64,000 nucleotides of DNA from CAYPAV01 sp964408805 (GTDB taxonomy: Bacteria; Pseudomonadota; Alphaproteobacteria; UBA8366), in NCBI GenBank assembly GCA_964408805.1, contig CAYPAV010000005.1:62001-126000 (forward strand), written 5' to 3'. Both the position numbers and the translations under genes were made by a program. Positions 16,901 to 26,797 of the stretch are shown piece by piece; positions within the stretch are counted from its first letter, which is position 1, and each line of letters opens with the position of its first letter. The notes below the pieces were generated by a model, which worked only from the letters and a program-made list of their open reading frames with translations, searched no databases and was not told the origin of the DNA.

Positions 16901-16920
16901 GGGCCGCCTTCGGGCGGCCC
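16901..16920. terminator. Bidirectional intrinsic terminator
   Basis: An 8-bp perfect GC stem (GGGCCGCC/GGCGGCCC) closes a TTCG tetraloop. On the minus strand five T residues follow, ideal for the lipoprotein gene ending at 16947; on the plus strand TTCGCGTTTC follows the small gene ending at 16877. Confidence 0.85.
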
Positions 16921-16946
16921 TTCGCGTTTCAAAATAGAATTTGGCC

Positions 16947-18251
16947 CTAATGAACCTCGAGCTTGCAAACCAGGAACATGGGATCGAAGACCGACCCGAT
17001 GATCAAACGCTCCTTCGTCCGGCCCTTGTAGTAAGCCGCGACGCTGGCGCCCGAGACTTGGTCGCCGGGATTACGGTAGACGAGCTTGGCGCTGCCCTTT
17101 TTCAGCGCGCCGTCATCGCCGACCGAGACACGAAAAATCTGGCTCGGCGAGGTAAATTTCTCCGGCAGGAAATGCTCGAGTCCGATTTCGATCTTATTCG
17201 GATGACCCGCGACCAGCAGGGCCTTGCGGCGGACGTCGGTCCATTCGATCCCGTCCAAATGCGCTCCGAGACGAATCCTCGGCTCGATCTCCTCGAGGGT
17301 CGCCGCTTCGGGCACGGGACCCGTTCCCTTCAGATTGGTGCGAAAGGCGATGACTTCCCCGTGAAGCGACGTGGCGACATAGAGAATGCCCTTGTCCTTG
17401 CTGATATTGATCCCGGTGCCGCTGCCGACCCGATCGAGCACCGCCGAAAATTTCGAGCCACTATAGTAGACGACACTGTTGATATCGTTTCGAAACAGGG
17501 CGATATCTGCGAATTGCCGCAGGCCGCCGACATTGTTGGTCGCGAAAAACGCGCGTTTCCCAACAGCGACGATATCGTTCAGCACGAGATCGCGTCCGCC
17601 GCGGGGCTCGGCACCATCGGCCAGGGCTTTCGCGTCGGAAATCGTCGCCTCGTGCACCAGGGTTTCTTTTTTGCCTTTCCCTTCGATACGGAATATTTCG
17701 ACGAGACTGCGCGCTTCGTGAAAATGGGTTATATCGAGCTTGACCGCCAAGTCCTCCTTCGAGAGGTTTCGCCTCTTTCTGTCGACCCGGTGGTTGATGA
17801 CGAACAACCGTTTCTCGCCACCCTCTTCGATGAGACTGATGCCCTGGGGGAAGAAATTCTTTTCGAAATAGGCCGGGAGCCGATTCGACTCCGACCGGAT
17901 CGGCATCCGCGAGACAACGCCGTTCTTGGCGGCGTCGTAGCGATAGATCGCTCCCGCCGCGGGGACCGGATTGGCGGCATAGAATTGATGGTCGTTGCTG
18001 GAAACATAGACGACACCCAGGGAATCCATCGTCAGATCCGACGGCCCGCGCGGATTGGCGCCTTTCGCCAGGGCCACTTCGGTCGGCGTGCATTGACCCA
18101 AATACCAGCTGCGATCGATCGGATCTCTCAACGGCGGGACGAACCCGCAGCCGGCCGCCAGCAGAGCCGCCGCCAAGACGGCACCCATTCGTCCCATCCG
18201 AAGAGAAACTGGATTTGCCACGCCTCGACTTCCCTTTCCGGGTTCATTCAT
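16947..18251 (-). CDS. Lipoprotein with SMP-30/arylesterase-like beta-propeller
   Basis: A 434-residue protein with a type II signal peptide ending in LLAAGC (Cys near 35); a later start (GTG codon for VANPVSL) is possible. The body has blade-like repeats of hydrophobic strands: GPSDLTMDSLGVVYVSSND, PQGISLIEEGGEKRLFVINH, NDIVAVGKRAFFATNN, LYVATSLHGEVIAF and HLDGIEWTDVRRKALLVAGHP. The pattern fits six-bladed propellers of the paraoxonase/SMP-30 group, which bind Ca and hydrolyse lactones or esters. NDI and NN are potential Ca ligands. It is probably anchored in the outer membrane. Assignment by pattern only. Confidence 0.65.
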   Translation of the reverse strand: MNEPGKGSRGVANPVSLRMGRMGAVLAAALLAAGCGFVPPLRDPIDRSWYLGQCTPTEVALAKGANPRGPSDLTMDSLGVVYVSSNDHQFYAANPVPAAGAIYRYDAAKNGVVSRMPIRSESNRLPAYFEKNFFPQGISLIEEGGEKRLFVINHRVDRKRRNLSKEDLAVKLDITHFHEARSLVEIFRIEGKGKKETLVHEATISDAKALADGAEPRGGRDLVLNDIVAVGKRAFFATNNVGGLRQFADIALFRNDINSVVYYSGSKFSAVLDRVGSGTGINISKDKGILYVATSLHGEVIAFRTNLKGTGPVPEAATLEEIEPRIRLGAHLDGIEWTDVRRKALLVAGHPNKIEIGLEHFLPEKFTSPSQIFRVSVGDDGALKKGSAKLVYRNPGDQVSGASVAAYYKGRTKERLIIGSVFDPMFLVCKLEVH

Positions 18252-18580
18252 TGGTCGGAGAGCTTAACCGGACGCGCCACGGCGCGCCACAACTTATACC
18301 ACATGTCTTGGCCGGGCCGTCCCCGCCCTCCGACCGCCTCCTCAAATAGCCGATCGCAAAAGGCGGCGATTCCAGGCCGCCGCCTCCAAGACATGGAATG
18401 CTTTCCATGGGGAAAGACCGTGCTTTATTTCGGATTAGAAAATTTAATCTAGCTGATAAAACAATATCGTTTGTAAAGACAATTAGAAAATAACAACTAT
18501 TCAAGCAACACCGAACTCATGCTTCTCCATCGTGTTCAGTAAACCTGCCAAATAAATCTTGTTCGAAAAGGAATAGACCA
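18252..18580. other. Intergenic region with two hairpins and an AT-rich promoter-like part
   Basis: No convincing gene lies here. On the minus strand AGGCGGC...GCCGCCT (18361-18385) followed by TTTT forms a terminator-like hairpin. A second perfect 7-bp hairpin CATGGAA-TGCT-TTCCATG lies at 18392-18409. From 18420 to 18580 the sequence is AT-rich, with an inverted repeat GATTA-N7-TAATC (18433-18449), and probably holds the promoter of the small gene at 18581. Confidence 0.5.
18361..18385 (-). terminator. Possible minus-strand terminator hairpin
   Basis: Read on the minus strand, AGGCGGC pairs with GCCGCCT over an 11-base loop and runs into TTTTG. The nearest upstream minus-strand gene is fcl, ending about 490 bases away at 18878, so either fcl has a long 3' tail or an unannotated minus-strand transcript ends here. 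Confidence 0.45.
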
Positions 18581-18769
18581 ATGGAAACCTACGACACCAG
18601 ACAACGGCCCGCGGGCGCCATTCCGGCGCAAATTCTCAGCGACGACGAAATTCTGCTGGCCATGAACCGAGCCCGGCGCGAACGCTCGAAAGCCTTTATC
18701 CGTGCCATTCAATTTGGCGTCGACGTCTTTCGAGGGCGCGGCAAGCGGACGGGAGGCGGTCATGCTTGA
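18581..18769 (+). CDS. Small Arg-rich protein (62 aa), DUF1127-like family
   Basis: ATG at 18581 preceded by AAAAGGAATAG. The product begins METYDTRQRPAGAIPAQIL and continues with DDEILLAMNRARRERSKAF and a hydrophobic/basic tail (IQFGVDVFRG). The arrangement of a polar N-terminus, an acidic DDE(I/L) and a helix of RARRxR matches the proteins at 16728 and 41875, so the three look like one family. DUF1127 relatives in alphaproteobacteria bind RNA and affect stress and phosphate responses; that role is only an analogy here. Confidence 0.65.
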   Translation: METYDTRQRPAGAIPAQILSDDEILLAMNRARRERSKAFIRAIQFGVDVFRGRGKRTGGGHA

Positions 18770-18923
18770 TGTTCATGTCAGCGCCTTCGCGGATCGTCTC
18801 TTTGGCACGTCGATGATGGGTGGCCGACCCCGGGAACTTTCGCGATCGGCCATCCCGGCCGATTCGAAGGGGCCGGGCTATTCGGCCGCCACGGCGTCCA
18901 GCGAGTCGAGATACCAGCGATAG
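18762..18923 (+). CDS. Possible small protein (53 aa) overlapping the previous gene
   Basis: ATG at 18762 has GGGAGG five bases upstream and overlaps the 18581 gene by 8 bases, as in a coupled pair. The product starts MLDVHVSAFADRLFGTSMMG; the rest is of low complexity (Ser, Ala, Pro, Arg). Its last 46 bases overlap the 3' end of fcl on the other strand. No family is recognised and coding is uncertain. Confidence 0.3.
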   Translation: MLDVHVSAFADRLFGTSMMGGRPRELSRSAIPADSKGPGYSAATASSESRYQR

Positions 18924-19831
18924 GTCTCGCGCAGCCCGTCCCGCAAATCGACGCCCGCGCGCCAGCCGAGTTCATGGAGCCGGGTTACGTCGAGCATCTT
19001 GCGGGGGGTGCCGTCGGGTTTCGAGGTATCGAAGGCGAGTTCACCCTCGTATTCCACGACCTCGCAGATCAGTCGGACCAGTTGCTCGATGGTCACGTCT
19101 TCGCCGACGCCGACATTGATCGCGAGTGATCCTTCGTACCGATTCATCAAAAACACCGAGGCATCGGCAAGATCGTCGACATGCAGGAATTCGCGCCGGG
19201 GCTTGCCGGTCCCCCAGACGGTCATGTTCGGCGCCTGCGCGGTCTTTGCCTCGTGGGCCTTCCGCATCAGGGCGGGGATGACATGGCTGGTCTCGAGATC
19301 GAAATTGTCGCCGGGCCCATAGAGGTTGGTCGGCATCAAACTGATCGCGTTGAACCCGTATTGACGACGATAGTTCTCGCAGAGCTTGAGGCCGGCGATC
19401 TTGGCGATCGCGTAAGGCTCGTTGGTCGGCTCCAACGCGCCGGTCAAGAGCGCCTCCTCGGTGATCGGCTGTTCGGCGAATTTCGGGTAGATGCAGGACG
19501 ACCCCAGAAACAAAAGCTTCTTCGCATCAAAACGATAGGCGGCATCAACAACATTCGCCTCGATCATCATATTCTCATAGAGGAACTGTGCCCGCGCGGT
19601 ATCGTTGGCATGGATACCGCCCACCTTCGCCGCCGCCAGGAAGACATATTCGGGCCGCTCCTCGGTAAAGAAGGCCTCGACTTCCGCCTGGCGGGTCAGG
19701 TCGAGCTCGCCGCGCGGCCGTTCGACCAGATTATCGTACCCGGCGGCGCGCAGATTGCGGACGATCGCACCGCCGACGAGCCCCCGATGCCCGGCGACGA
19801 AAATCCGCGCATCTTTTCCCATTTCATCCAT
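18878..19831 (-). CDS. fcl: GDP-L-fucose synthase
   Basis: The 317-residue frame starts at MDEMGKDARIFVAGHRG. NAD(P)-binding GHRGLVGGAIV is at the N-terminus; the catalytic Ser/Tyr/Lys are in LFLGSSCIYPKFA and NEPYAIAKIAG. KVGGIHAN, NLYGPGDNFD and WGTGKPRREFLHVDD are diagnostic of the 3,5-epimerase/4-reductase that turns GDP-4-keto-6-deoxymannose into GDP-L-fucose with NADPH. It follows gmd directly in the same operon, so GDP-fucose is made for a capsular or lipopolysaccharide sugar. No fucosyltransferase is in view. Confidence 0.95.
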   Translation of the reverse strand: MDEMGKDARIFVAGHRGLVGGAIVRNLRAAGYDNLVERPRGELDLTRQAEVEAFFTEERPEYVFLAAAKVGGIHANDTARAQFLYENMMIEANVVDAAYRFDAKKLLFLGSSCIYPKFAEQPITEEALLTGALEPTNEPYAIAKIAGLKLCENYRRQYGFNAISLMPTNLYGPGDNFDLETSHVIPALMRKAHEAKTAQAPNMTVWGTGKPRREFLHVDDLADASVFLMNRYEGSLAINVGVGEDVTIEQLVRLICEVVEYEGELAFDTSKPDGTPRKMLDVTRLHELGWRAGVDLRDGLRETYRWYLDSLDAVAAE

Positions 19832-19839
19832 GGGCCGTC

Positions 19840-20886
<1,047 letters not shown>

Positions 20887-21010
20887 AAGGCCTTCGGCGT
20901 TGGTGGCGTTCGGCGGTGTCTCGAAGCAAGGCTCCGCTTAACGCTTGAGGATACAACTGGCAAGGTCCGAAGTCATCCCATGCCGCGGCGGCGGCAACGG
21001 GCGCTTGGCG

Positions 21011-21976
21011 TCAACCGAGTTCGTCCCGGACGAATTCGACCGTATGATCCGGGTTGAGGAACCAGAGGACGCCGCCCGCCAACCCGATCGCCATCATGCA
21101 CAGCCCAAACAGGATCGAGAGACCAAGCGCCTCGGCGGCGGGCACGCCGATCAGGGCCAAGGCGGAGATCATAACGCCTTCGCGAACCCCCCAGCCGGCG
21201 ATCGAAATCGGGGCCGCCGCGAGCAGCATGACGCCGGGCACCAGGATGAGATAATCGAGATACCCGGCGACAAGGCCGAGATCGCGACCGAGAACGTAAA
21301 CAGCGGTCACCATCAGCAGGTGCCCGAAGAGCGAGAGTCCAAGCACCGGAAGTGCGACCCGCCATCGCAACAGCATGCGCCGACATCCCTCCGAGAGTTG
21401 GGCGACCCCTCGGATGACGGCCCAACGACGGAGTCCCGCCGGCACCCAATCGAGCAGAACGAGCAACCCCACCCCGCCCAGGCCCGCGACGATGACGGCG
21501 GCGAAAGCCGTCCGCGCGGCCGGGCTGTCGACACGCTGATAGAGCCAAGGCTGGGTCGCGCCGACGATGAGAACGAGCCCCAACAGGCCGGCGATGCGAT
21601 CGAGCAGGACGCCGTTCACGCCGGCACCGACCGGCGCACCCGCTTTCACGACCCGGTACATCCGCACGGCGTCCCCGCCGATGGTGGAGGGAAGGGCCTG
21701 GTTGAAGAAGAGTCCCTCGAAGAAGAAACGAAGAGCGGTTCGAAACCGGATGACACCCTCAAAGAGGGTCATGACGGCAACCCAGCGCCGCGCGCCGAGA
21801 ACGCTCTGGCCGAGGAGAAACAGCAATGCGCCGGCGATGCTCCAAAGGGAAGCGTCGCCGAGACGCCCGGCGATCTGGCCCAAATCCTGATCGCGAAGAA
21901 CGAACCAGATAAGCCCCGCCGTCACCGCGCCTTTCAGCGCGAAACCCAACCATTTTCTATGTCCGGCGATCGCCAT
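21011..21976 (-). CDS. Lysylphosphatidylglycerol-synthase-TM-like integral membrane protein
   Basis: 321 residues with about eight hydrophobic segments. Family marks of the LPG_synthase_TM group are FFEGLFFNQALPSTIGGDAVRMYRV, LLDRIAGLLGL, and PISIAGWGVREGVMISAL. Members flip or transfer lipid-linked substrates, or aminoacylate phosphatidylglycerol when fused to a GNAT-like domain; that domain is absent here. It is next to gmd and fcl, so a role in handling a lipid-linked glycan is plausible, as for glycosyltransferase-2-associated flippases. Located in the inner membrane. Confidence 0.85.
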   Translation of the reverse strand: MAIAGHRKWLGFALKGAVTAGLIWFVLRDQDLGQIAGRLGDASLWSIAGALLFLLGQSVLGARRWVAVMTLFEGVIRFRTALRFFFEGLFFNQALPSTIGGDAVRMYRVVKAGAPVGAGVNGVLLDRIAGLLGLVLIVGATQPWLYQRVDSPAARTAFAAVIVAGLGGVGLLVLLDWVPAGLRRWAVIRGVAQLSEGCRRMLLRWRVALPVLGLSLFGHLLMVTAVYVLGRDLGLVAGYLDYLILVPGVMLLAAAPISIAGWGVREGVMISALALIGVPAAEALGLSILFGLCMMAIGLAGGVLWFLNPDHTVEFVRDELG

Positions 21977-22076
21977 GCACCCTCGGCCTCAAACCCTCCG
22001 GCCGCGTCTTAGCGGGATTGAACGGCGATGGCAAACAAAGGACGTAATGCGAGGTGCCGCAATGCGGGTCGGCGAC

Positions 22077-22271
22077 TCAGACCAGGATATCGACCAATCG
22101 GTCCTGACGGCGGCGATCGACCGCAGCGTTGGTCTCCTCGACATCCTTGACCGCGTCGCGGACGATATTGACCGTGCCGCTTTTGTTCTGGAACTGCACC
22201 CGAAGCGCCGCCAGCGCGGGGTTCGCCTGGAAATTCGCGACGGTACTTGCAGCAATCGAATCAATCGCCAT
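22077..22271 (-). CDS. Small hypothetical protein (64 aa)
   Basis: Begins MAIDSIAASTVANFQ and continues as an amphipathic helix ALAALRVQFQNKSG, then an acidic helix DAVKDVEETNAAVDRRRQD. GGAG lies about 10 bases upstream of the ATG, and third codon positions are GC-rich as in real genes here. Short helical proteins of this type (YjfB-like, next to motility genes) exist, but there is no decisive motif. Function unknown. Confidence 0.55.
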   Translation of the reverse strand: MAIDSIAASTVANFQANPALAALRVQFQNKSGTVNIVRDAVKDVEETNAAVDRRRQDRLVDILV

Positions 22272-22339
22272 GGATAACCCACTCCGATCGAACGAATTCG
22301 GTTACGTTCCAGTAGGATAGCATGACTCCGGCGCGAACG

Positions 22340-22879
22340 CTACTCCTTCAGATCGGCGGCGACGCGGAGGCGGATGATCTTGTCCGGATCCTCGACGACG
22401 CCCGAGCCCGGCGCGCCCTTCTTGATCATGTCCACGAACTCCATCCCGTGCGTGACCTTGCCCCAGACCGTGTATTGGCCGTCGAGCCAGGAAGCTGCCT
22501 TGAAGACGATGAAGAACTGGCTGTCGGCGCTATCGGGTTGGCCGGAGCGCGCCATCGAGAGGATACCGCGAACATGGGGCTCGTCGTTGAATTCGGCCGA
22601 AAGATTTTGGCCGGATCCGCCGCGCCCCGTCCCGGTCGGATCGCCGGTCTGGGCCATGAAACCATCGATCACGCGGTGGAAGACGATGTTGTCGTAGAAC
22701 TTCTCGCGTACCAGCGCCTTGATCCGCTCGACGTGATTTGGGGCCAGGTCGGGCCGCAGTTCGATCACGACGCGCCCATCCTTCAGGTCGAGGAAAAGCG
22801 TGTTTTCGGGGTCGCACGCCGTCACCGGCCCGCTCCGCAGTAGCACAAGACTCGCCAAGACAAACCCGATCCAACGCAT
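22340..22879 (-). CDS. Exported cyclophilin-type peptidylprolyl isomerase
   Basis: 179 residues with a signal peptide (about 1-21, ending before CDPEN). The cyclophilin core contains the active-site FHRVIDGFMAQTGDPTGTG (Arg and Phe/Met of the proline pocket), then GILSMARSGQPDSADSQFFIVF (Gln-Phe-Phe-Ile) and LDGQYTVWGKVTHGM. In place of the human Trp of the cyclosporin site there is Tyr (QYT), as in bacterial cyclophilins. It catalyses cis-trans isomerisation of proline bonds, here during folding of periplasmic proteins, like PpiA. Confidence 0.93.
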   Translation of the reverse strand: MRWIGFVLASLVLLRSGPVTACDPENTLFLDLKDGRVVIELRPDLAPNHVERIKALVREKFYDNIVFHRVIDGFMAQTGDPTGTGRGGSGQNLSAEFNDEPHVRGILSMARSGQPDSADSQFFIVFKAASWLDGQYTVWGKVTHGMEFVDMIKKGAPGSGVVEDPDKIIRLRVAADLKE

Positions 22880-22931
22880 CGTCGTTCCTTTCCCAAGATT
22901 TTCATTCCCAAATATGGACGCCCCATGCCGC

Positions 22932-24977
22932 CTACCGAAGGGCGGCCGCGATATTGCCGCCGTCGACGGTCACCACCGCCCCCGTGGTCTTCTCCGCCAG
23001 CGCCAGGGCGACGAAGGCTTGGGCGACATCCCCGGCCTTCACCTCGCGACCGAGAAGGTTGCCCCGCATGTAGTCTTCCTCGTCGACGCCCCGCGCCATG
23101 GCCCGTTGGCGAACCATATCGCCGGTCAGCAACCCGCTCTTGATCCGATCGGCATTGACCGCGTTGGCACGAATACCCTCGCCACCGTATTCGACCGCAT
23201 ATTGTCGCATCAGCGCCATCGTCGCCGCCTTCGGCAAGCCGTAGGGACCAAAATCGGGTCCCGGATTGACCGCCTGCTTCGACGCGTTGAACAGCAGCAC
23301 CCCGCCCGAGCCCTGGTCTTGCATGATGCCAACGGCGCGGCGCGCCATCCGCTGGTGCGCGAAAAAATTCAACTCAAAGCTCTCCCGCAGGACCTCGTCC
23401 GCGACCTCGCCCATTCGGCCCTGCCAGGCGGCCCCGGCGTTGGAGACCAGGATATCGACGCCGCCGAAGGCGCGAAGGACCGCATCGAAACCCGCCCCGA
23501 CCGAAGCATCCGAAGTGACGTCGCATCGAACCGCGAGGCCGCCGACGGCCGCCGCCGCGTCCTCGACTGCCGATAGATCCTGGTCGAAGAGGGCAACCTC
23601 CGCCCCAACCGCACGAAACTCAGCGGCGATGGCGCGGCCAATAGTGCCGCCGGCACCAGTCACGACGGCGACCTGGCGGGCCAGCAGTTTCTCCGCGCCC
23701 TTGCCCAATTTCGCCTGCTCGAGAGACCAGTACTCGATCTCGAACTGATCATATTTGCTGATCGCGGCGAAACGGCCAATCGCCTCGGCCTCGCTGGTCA
23801 CATCGATCGTGGCCTCGGCCAGATCGGCCGAGATGTTGGCCGCTTTGGCATCCGCGCCCACGCCGAAGAGCCCGACCCCGGGAACCAGGATCACGCGCGG
23901 CGAATCGTCGAGCCGGATCTTCTTCACCGGGGATTTGTCGTTGTTCCGCTCAAAATAGTCTCGATAGCGCCGTCGGAACCCGGCCATCGCCCGGGCGGCC
24001 TCCCGCGCGAAGCCCGCCGCGTCCCCCGACTTGGGAGGAGGAACGATCAAGGGAACGGGTTTGATCCGGATCGAATGGTCCGGCGTCACGTTTCCTTTCT
24101 GGCTGAAGCGCTTCAAGTCGCGGGCGGAGACATAGCGCTTGATTTTCGAATTGCTTCGATAGGCGAGGACGAAGCGCGTCGCGCCCTCGTCGCCTTCGAT
24201 GGCCGTCAATCCGCGCAGCACGGGCGCGATCTCAGCCGGTTTCATCAGCTTTTTCGGCAAGCGCGCCGCGACCATCGGCTTTCGCGCCGAACTACGGAGC
24301 CGTTGTTCCGCCATCGTCACCAGGCGGACCATCCTTGTATAGGCTTCCTCGGCCGTCTCGCCGAAGGAGAAGACGCCATGCTTGAGGAGGATCAGCCCTT
24401 CGCAATCGGGGTGACTGGCCTGCACCGCGCGCGCCTTCTTGGCGAGCGCGAAGCCCGGCATGATATAGGGCACGAGCGCGGCGCGATCGCCGTAGAGCTC
24501 CCGGCAAATCTCGGCCCCATCCGGCTGGTCGGTCAGGGCCAGGACCGCGTTCGCATGGGTATGGTCGACGAATTTATGCGGCAGGAAGGCGTGCAGCAGG
24601 GTCTCGACTGACGGATTGGGCGACGTCGAATCCAGGAGATTGATGCGTTGGACGTTGACCATGTCCTCGTCCGAAAGGGCGGGCAGTTCGACCAGTTCCC
24701 GCAAAGGATCGAGCTTCACCGCCGGCAGTCCCGGCGGCTCGATATCGCCCATGTCCCAGCCGCTCCCCTTGACGCAGAGAACGTCGAGTTCGCGCCCGGT
24801 AATGTCGGCCATCCGCGTTTTGACCGAGGTGTTGCCCCCGCCGTGGATCACCAAGCGCGGGTCGCCGCCCAGCAACTGCGTCGTATAGACGCGAAGCGCC
24901 ACGTCCCGGTTCACGCCTCGGCGGGCATAGCCCCGGACACGCGCGCGCGCCTCGGTATCCGACCATAGGTTCTTCAT
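22932..24977 (-). CDS. Bifunctional class II aldolase / short-chain dehydrogenase (RhaD-RhaE type)
   Basis: Start at MKNLWSDTEAR (681 residues), with GGAGAG upstream. The N-terminal half is a class II aldolase: HGGGNTSVK, DHTHANAVLALTD and ILLKHGVFSFG supply Zn-binding His residues. The C-terminal half (about 430-681) is an SDR: VVTGAGGTIGRAIA, SNAGAAWQG, FNASKQ and YGLPKAA (Tyr-Lys). Such fusions act in rhamnose or other deoxy-sugar catabolism, combining aldol cleavage of a ketose 1-phosphate with lactaldehyde oxidation or reduction. The fusion architecture is certain; the substrate is not. Confidence 0.88.
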   Translation of the reverse strand: MKNLWSDTEARARVRGYARRGVNRDVALRVYTTQLLGGDPRLVIHGGGNTSVKTRMADITGRELDVLCVKGSGWDMGDIEPPGLPAVKLDPLRELVELPALSDEDMVNVQRINLLDSTSPNPSVETLLHAFLPHKFVDHTHANAVLALTDQPDGAEICRELYGDRAALVPYIMPGFALAKKARAVQASHPDCEGLILLKHGVFSFGETAEEAYTRMVRLVTMAEQRLRSSARKPMVAARLPKKLMKPAEIAPVLRGLTAIEGDEGATRFVLAYRSNSKIKRYVSARDLKRFSQKGNVTPDHSIRIKPVPLIVPPPKSGDAAGFAREAARAMAGFRRRYRDYFERNNDKSPVKKIRLDDSPRVILVPGVGLFGVGADAKAANISADLAEATIDVTSEAEAIGRFAAISKYDQFEIEYWSLEQAKLGKGAEKLLARQVAVVTGAGGTIGRAIAAEFRAVGAEVALFDQDLSAVEDAAAAVGGLAVRCDVTSDASVGAGFDAVLRAFGGVDILVSNAGAAWQGRMGEVADEVLRESFELNFFAHQRMARRAVGIMQDQGSGGVLLFNASKQAVNPGPDFGPYGLPKAATMALMRQYAVEYGGEGIRANAVNADRIKSGLLTGDMVRQRAMARGVDEEDYMRGNLLGREVKAGDVAQAFVALALAEKTTGAVVTVDGGNIAAALR

Positions 24978-25129
24978 GCCGTCTCTCCGCTCTGAACCGC
25001 CGCCCGATTGATAAGGGGAAGCGCCGGGAATGGCCATCCATTTTCGCAGCCCGGCCCGACACACAGGAAATCCGCCCGAAACGACCAAAATGGTTAGGAT
25101 GGAATGAGACACAACGGATTGGGGTCATC

Positions 25130-25909
25130 ATGGGCAAGTTGGACGGCAAAGTCGCGATCATCACCGGCGGATCGGGCGGCATCGGTCACGCGGCGGCGGG
25201 ACTCTTCGCCTCGGAGGGCGGTCAGGTCATGCTGGTCGATATCGACGAGGGCGCGCTGCAAGGCGCGGTCACGGATATCGGCGAGGAGAAGGCCGCCTAT
25301 ACGGTTGCTGACGTCTCCGATGCGGCAGAGACCGAAGCCTATGTCGCGGCGACGGTAGAGCGGTTCGGCGGCGTCGACATAGCACTCCTCAATGCGGGGA
25401 TCGAAGGCCAGATCACCTCGATCGTCGACTATCCCGAGGAGATGTTCGACAAGGTCATCGGCGTGAATGTCCGGGGCGTCTTCCTGGGGCTAAAATACGT
25501 GATGCCGGCGATGAGCACACGCGGCGGCGGCAGCATCGTCATCACTTCGTCCACGGCCGGCATTCGCGCGGTCGGCGGCATGTCCGCCTATGTCACCTCC
25601 AAGCACGCCGTCATCGGCTTGATGCGCACCGCCGCCATGGAAGGGGCGGAGTCCGACATTCGCGTCAATACGGTAAACCCGTCTCCCATCGACACCCGAA
25701 TGATGGCCTCGATCGAAAAGCAGGCAGGCCTGCCGATCGGCGACCGCTCAAACCGCCCGATGGCGCGGCACACCCCGTTGCAGCGCTATGGCGAGCCGGA
25801 GGAAGTGGCGCGGCTGATGCTGTTCCTGTCATGCGCGGACAGTTCGTTCTGTACCGGCGGCGTTTACATGGTCGACGGCGGCGTCTCGGCGGGCCGGACG
25901 TCGCGCTAG
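25130..25909 (+). CDS. SDR-family oxidoreductase
   Basis: 259 residues with classical SDR motifs: TGGSGGIGHAAAGLFA (cofactor loop), LNAGIEG, catalytic Ser in SIVITSSTAGI, Tyr-x-x-x-Lys in SAYVTSKHA, and a C-terminal GGVYMVDGGVSAGR. Asp at the end of strand 2 (MLVDID) suggests NAD rather than NADP. The substrate is unknown. It lies divergent from the aldolase/dehydrogenase gene and is followed by a phosphodiesterase gene 36 bases on. Confidence 0.9.
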   Translation: MGKLDGKVAIITGGSGGIGHAAAGLFASEGGQVMLVDIDEGALQGAVTDIGEEKAAYTVADVSDAAETEAYVAATVERFGGVDIALLNAGIEGQITSIVDYPEEMFDKVIGVNVRGVFLGLKYVMPAMSTRGGGSIVITSSTAGIRAVGGMSAYVTSKHAVIGLMRTAAMEGAESDIRVNTVNPSPIDTRMMASIEKQAGLPIGDRSNRPMARHTPLQRYGEPEEVARLMLFLSCADSSFCTGGVYMVDGGVSAGRTSR

Positions 25910-25945
25910 GTTCGAACCCGAACGATCCGACAGGAGAAGCCGCCC

Positions 25946-26797
25946 GTGATTCTGGTGCAGATTACCGATACCCATATCGACGAGCCGGGGACCCTCGTCT
26001 ATGGGCATTTCGATACTTCGCGCGCGCTTGCCCAAGCCATCGAGACGATCAACGCCATGCGGCCGACGCCGGACCTGGTCCTGCACACGGGCGACATCGC
26101 GTCCGGTGGCAGTATTCCGCGTTATGAAGCGTTCAAGCGCATCGCCGGCGATTTGACGGTGCCCTTGGTCGTCATGCCGGGCAATCATGATGACCGCGAC
26201 GCGATGCGCGCCGTGTTCGGCGGCACCTCGTGGCTTCCTTTAGGAGACTCCGATGGAGACTTCCTCCACTACGTTATAGAAGACCAAGCGGTGCGGATCA
26301 TCTGTTGCGATTCCGTGATTGCCGGCGAGGTGCCGGGCGAGATGTGCCCCCAGAGGCTTGCCTGGTTGGACGCGCGCCTCGGGGAAGCATCGGATCGTCC
26401 GACCATCGTGGCCTTGCATCATCCGCCCTTCTACACCGGCATGACCGGCACAACGGCAAAGGGTTTGCGTCGCGGCGGCGATGAACTCGACGCCTTGTTG
26501 CGGCGGCATCCCCAAGTGGTGCGGGTGCTGGCAGGTCATACGCATCGCCCCATCACGGCGGGCTTTGGCGGCACCATCGCATTCGTTTGCCCGACCACCT
26601 GCTATCCGTTCGGACTCGACACCGGTCCCGAACGGATCTTGAACGTCGTCAAGGAACCGCCGGGCATCGCGGTGCATCTGTGGTTGCCGGACGGATCGCC
26701 TTCGGGTCCGGACCTGGTCTCCCATGTACAGCCGGTCGGCGATTGGGGAGACTCGATTACCCTGTTGAAGGAAGGCGTTCGGGTGTTGGCGAGTTAA
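25946..26797 (+). CDS. CpdA-like metallophosphoesterase
   Basis: The GTG start at 25946 has AGGAGA upstream; 283 residues. Metal-site motifs of class III phosphodiesterases are present in order: QITDTHID, LHTGDIASGG, MPGNHDDR, and LAGHTHRP, with an intervening HHPPFY. These supply the two-metal centre (Fe/Mn) of 3',5'-cAMP phosphodiesterase CpdA and of glycerophosphodiesterases. The C-terminal ligand order fits the CpdA group. Its stop codon overlaps the stop of pyc (TTAA, 26794-26797). Confidence 0.85.
   Translation: MILVQITDTHIDEPGTLVYGHFDTSRALAQAIETINAMRPTPDLVLHTGDIASGGSIPRYEAFKRIAGDLTVPLVVMPGNHDDRDAMRAVFGGTSWLPLGDSDGDFLHYVIEDQAVRIICCDSVIAGEVPGEMCPQRLAWLDARLGEASDRPTIVALHHPPFYTGMTGTTAKGLRRGGDELDALLRRHPQVVRVLAGHTHRPITAGFGGTIAFVCPTTCYPFGLDTGPERILNVVKEPPGIAVHLWLPDGSPSGPDLVSHVQPVGDWGDSITLLKEGVRVLAS

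Noticed and set aside
18244..18763. Minus-strand small proteins in the 18.2-18.8 kb gap
   Set aside because: Starts lack ribosome sites and they overlap the better supported plus-strand small gene.
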